The position numbers were made by a program, and so were the translations under genes. 64,000 nucleotides of DNA from Streptomyces sp. ACA25 (lineage in GTDB: Bacteria; Actinomycetota; Actinomycetes; Streptomycetales; Streptomycetaceae): positions 62,001-126,000 of the forward strand of contig NZ_JAQKPV010000011.1 in the NCBI RefSeq assembly GCF_028200735.1, read 5' to 3'. Positions within the stretch are counted from its first letter, which is position 1; each line of letters opens with the position of its first letter. Shown piece after piece: positions 61,981 to 64,000 of this stretch. The notes beneath the pieces are model-generated. The model was given only the letters and a program-made list of their open reading frames with translations. It made no database searches and had not been told where the DNA came from.

Positions 61981-62190
61981 CGTGCGGGAGAGTCCGCCGG
62001 CCCGGCCGGCGGCGCCGAAGGAGCAACTCCTCCCCGGAATCTCTCAGGCACCCGTACCGCGCGGGCGAAGCCACTCTGGAAAGCAGAGGGACAGGACAGT
62101 CCTACTGTCCCGGCTCCTCTCACCGACGGTGAAAGCCGCATCCCGCCCAGGGGTGCGGTGAAGCTCTCAGGTCGACATGACAGAGGGGGA
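61981..62190 (+). ncRNA. Tandem glycine riboswitch upstream of gcvP
   Basis: The first aptamer (about 61981-62092) shows the hallmark order GCGGGAGAGT, then CGCCGAAGGAGCAA, TCTCAGGCA, and AGAGGGACAG. The second (about 62110-62190) repeats the pattern: CTCTCACCGACGGTGAAAGC, then CTCTCAGGT and GACAGAGGGG. Two aptamers in a row with a short linker are the classical glycine riboswitch; glycine generally turns on the downstream gcv genes. It ends 62 bases before the ATG of gcvP. Exact borders are estimated. Confidence 0.92.
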
Positions 62191-62252
62191 GGCTGCTCGG
62201 GCATCCGGACCGCGGTGCCCGCAGGTCGCAGCGACCAGGAGGCCTCCGCACC

Positions 62253-64000
<1,748 letters not shown>

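Overview
This is one contiguous piece of a Streptomyces chromosome or that of a very close relative. Third codon positions are almost all G or C, GTG starts are frequent, genes are densely coupled, and it carries Streptomyces hallmarks: a conservon, an NsdA-like regulator, several SpoIIE phosphatases and a DUF6191 protein. I found no tRNA, rRNA, CRISPR array, insertion sequence or prophage.

Region 1 (1-17072) is the right-hand part of a biosynthetic gene cluster on the + strand, cut by the window start and closed by a strong hairpin. It encodes a fatty acyl-AMP ligase (C-terminus only), two divergent acyl-CoA dehydrogenases, an ACP, a single KS-AT-ACP polyketide module, and a set typical of tetronate pathways: KAS III-like enzyme, FkbH-type glyceryl-ACP synthase, second ACP, E2-like acyltransferase, alpha/beta hydrolase. 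An Sfp-type phosphopantetheinyl transferase, a type II thioesterase, a flavin monooxygenase, a small membrane protein and a P450 complete it. I infer a product in which an activated, desaturated fatty acid is extended by one malonyl unit, fused to a glyceryl unit as a 3-acyl tetronate, converted to the 5-methylene form, and oxidised.

Region 2 (17100-34341) is Streptomyces core or semi-core sequence: membrane and hypothetical proteins, a degenerate APH-fold protein divergent from an NsdA-like regulator, three SpoIIE-type phosphatases with PAS/GAF sensors, a HEAT-repeat protein and a fused 5-oxoprolinase (HyuA-HyuB).

Region 3 (34342-41503) is a three-gene operon with the layout of MukFEB/MksFEB or Wadjet JetABC: a 512-residue kleisin-like protein, a 305-residue winged-helix-like protein and a 1529-residue SMC-like ATPase. 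No JetD/MksG nuclease gene lies beside it. A leaderless promoter seems to start it. With the tetronate cluster, this is the part most worth a second look.

Region 4 (41497-51428, then 51556-52002) holds a small membrane protein, a cvnABCD conservon, acetoacetyl-CoA synthetase, DUF6191, a hypothetical protein, and the general PTS genes crr and ptsI on the - strand.

Region 5 (52241-64000) is an actinobacterial housekeeping block that resembles M. tuberculosis Rv1822-Rv1832: a PgsA-type phosphatidyltransferase, a ManC-type nucleotidyltransferase fused to a degraded phosphomutase, DUF881-Sbp-DUF881, a GarA-like FHA protein, a DUF151 nuclease, a MerR regulator, then DNA polymerase IV, a PRC-barrel protein on the opposite strand, and gcvP behind a tandem glycine riboswitch. 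gcvP runs off the window end.
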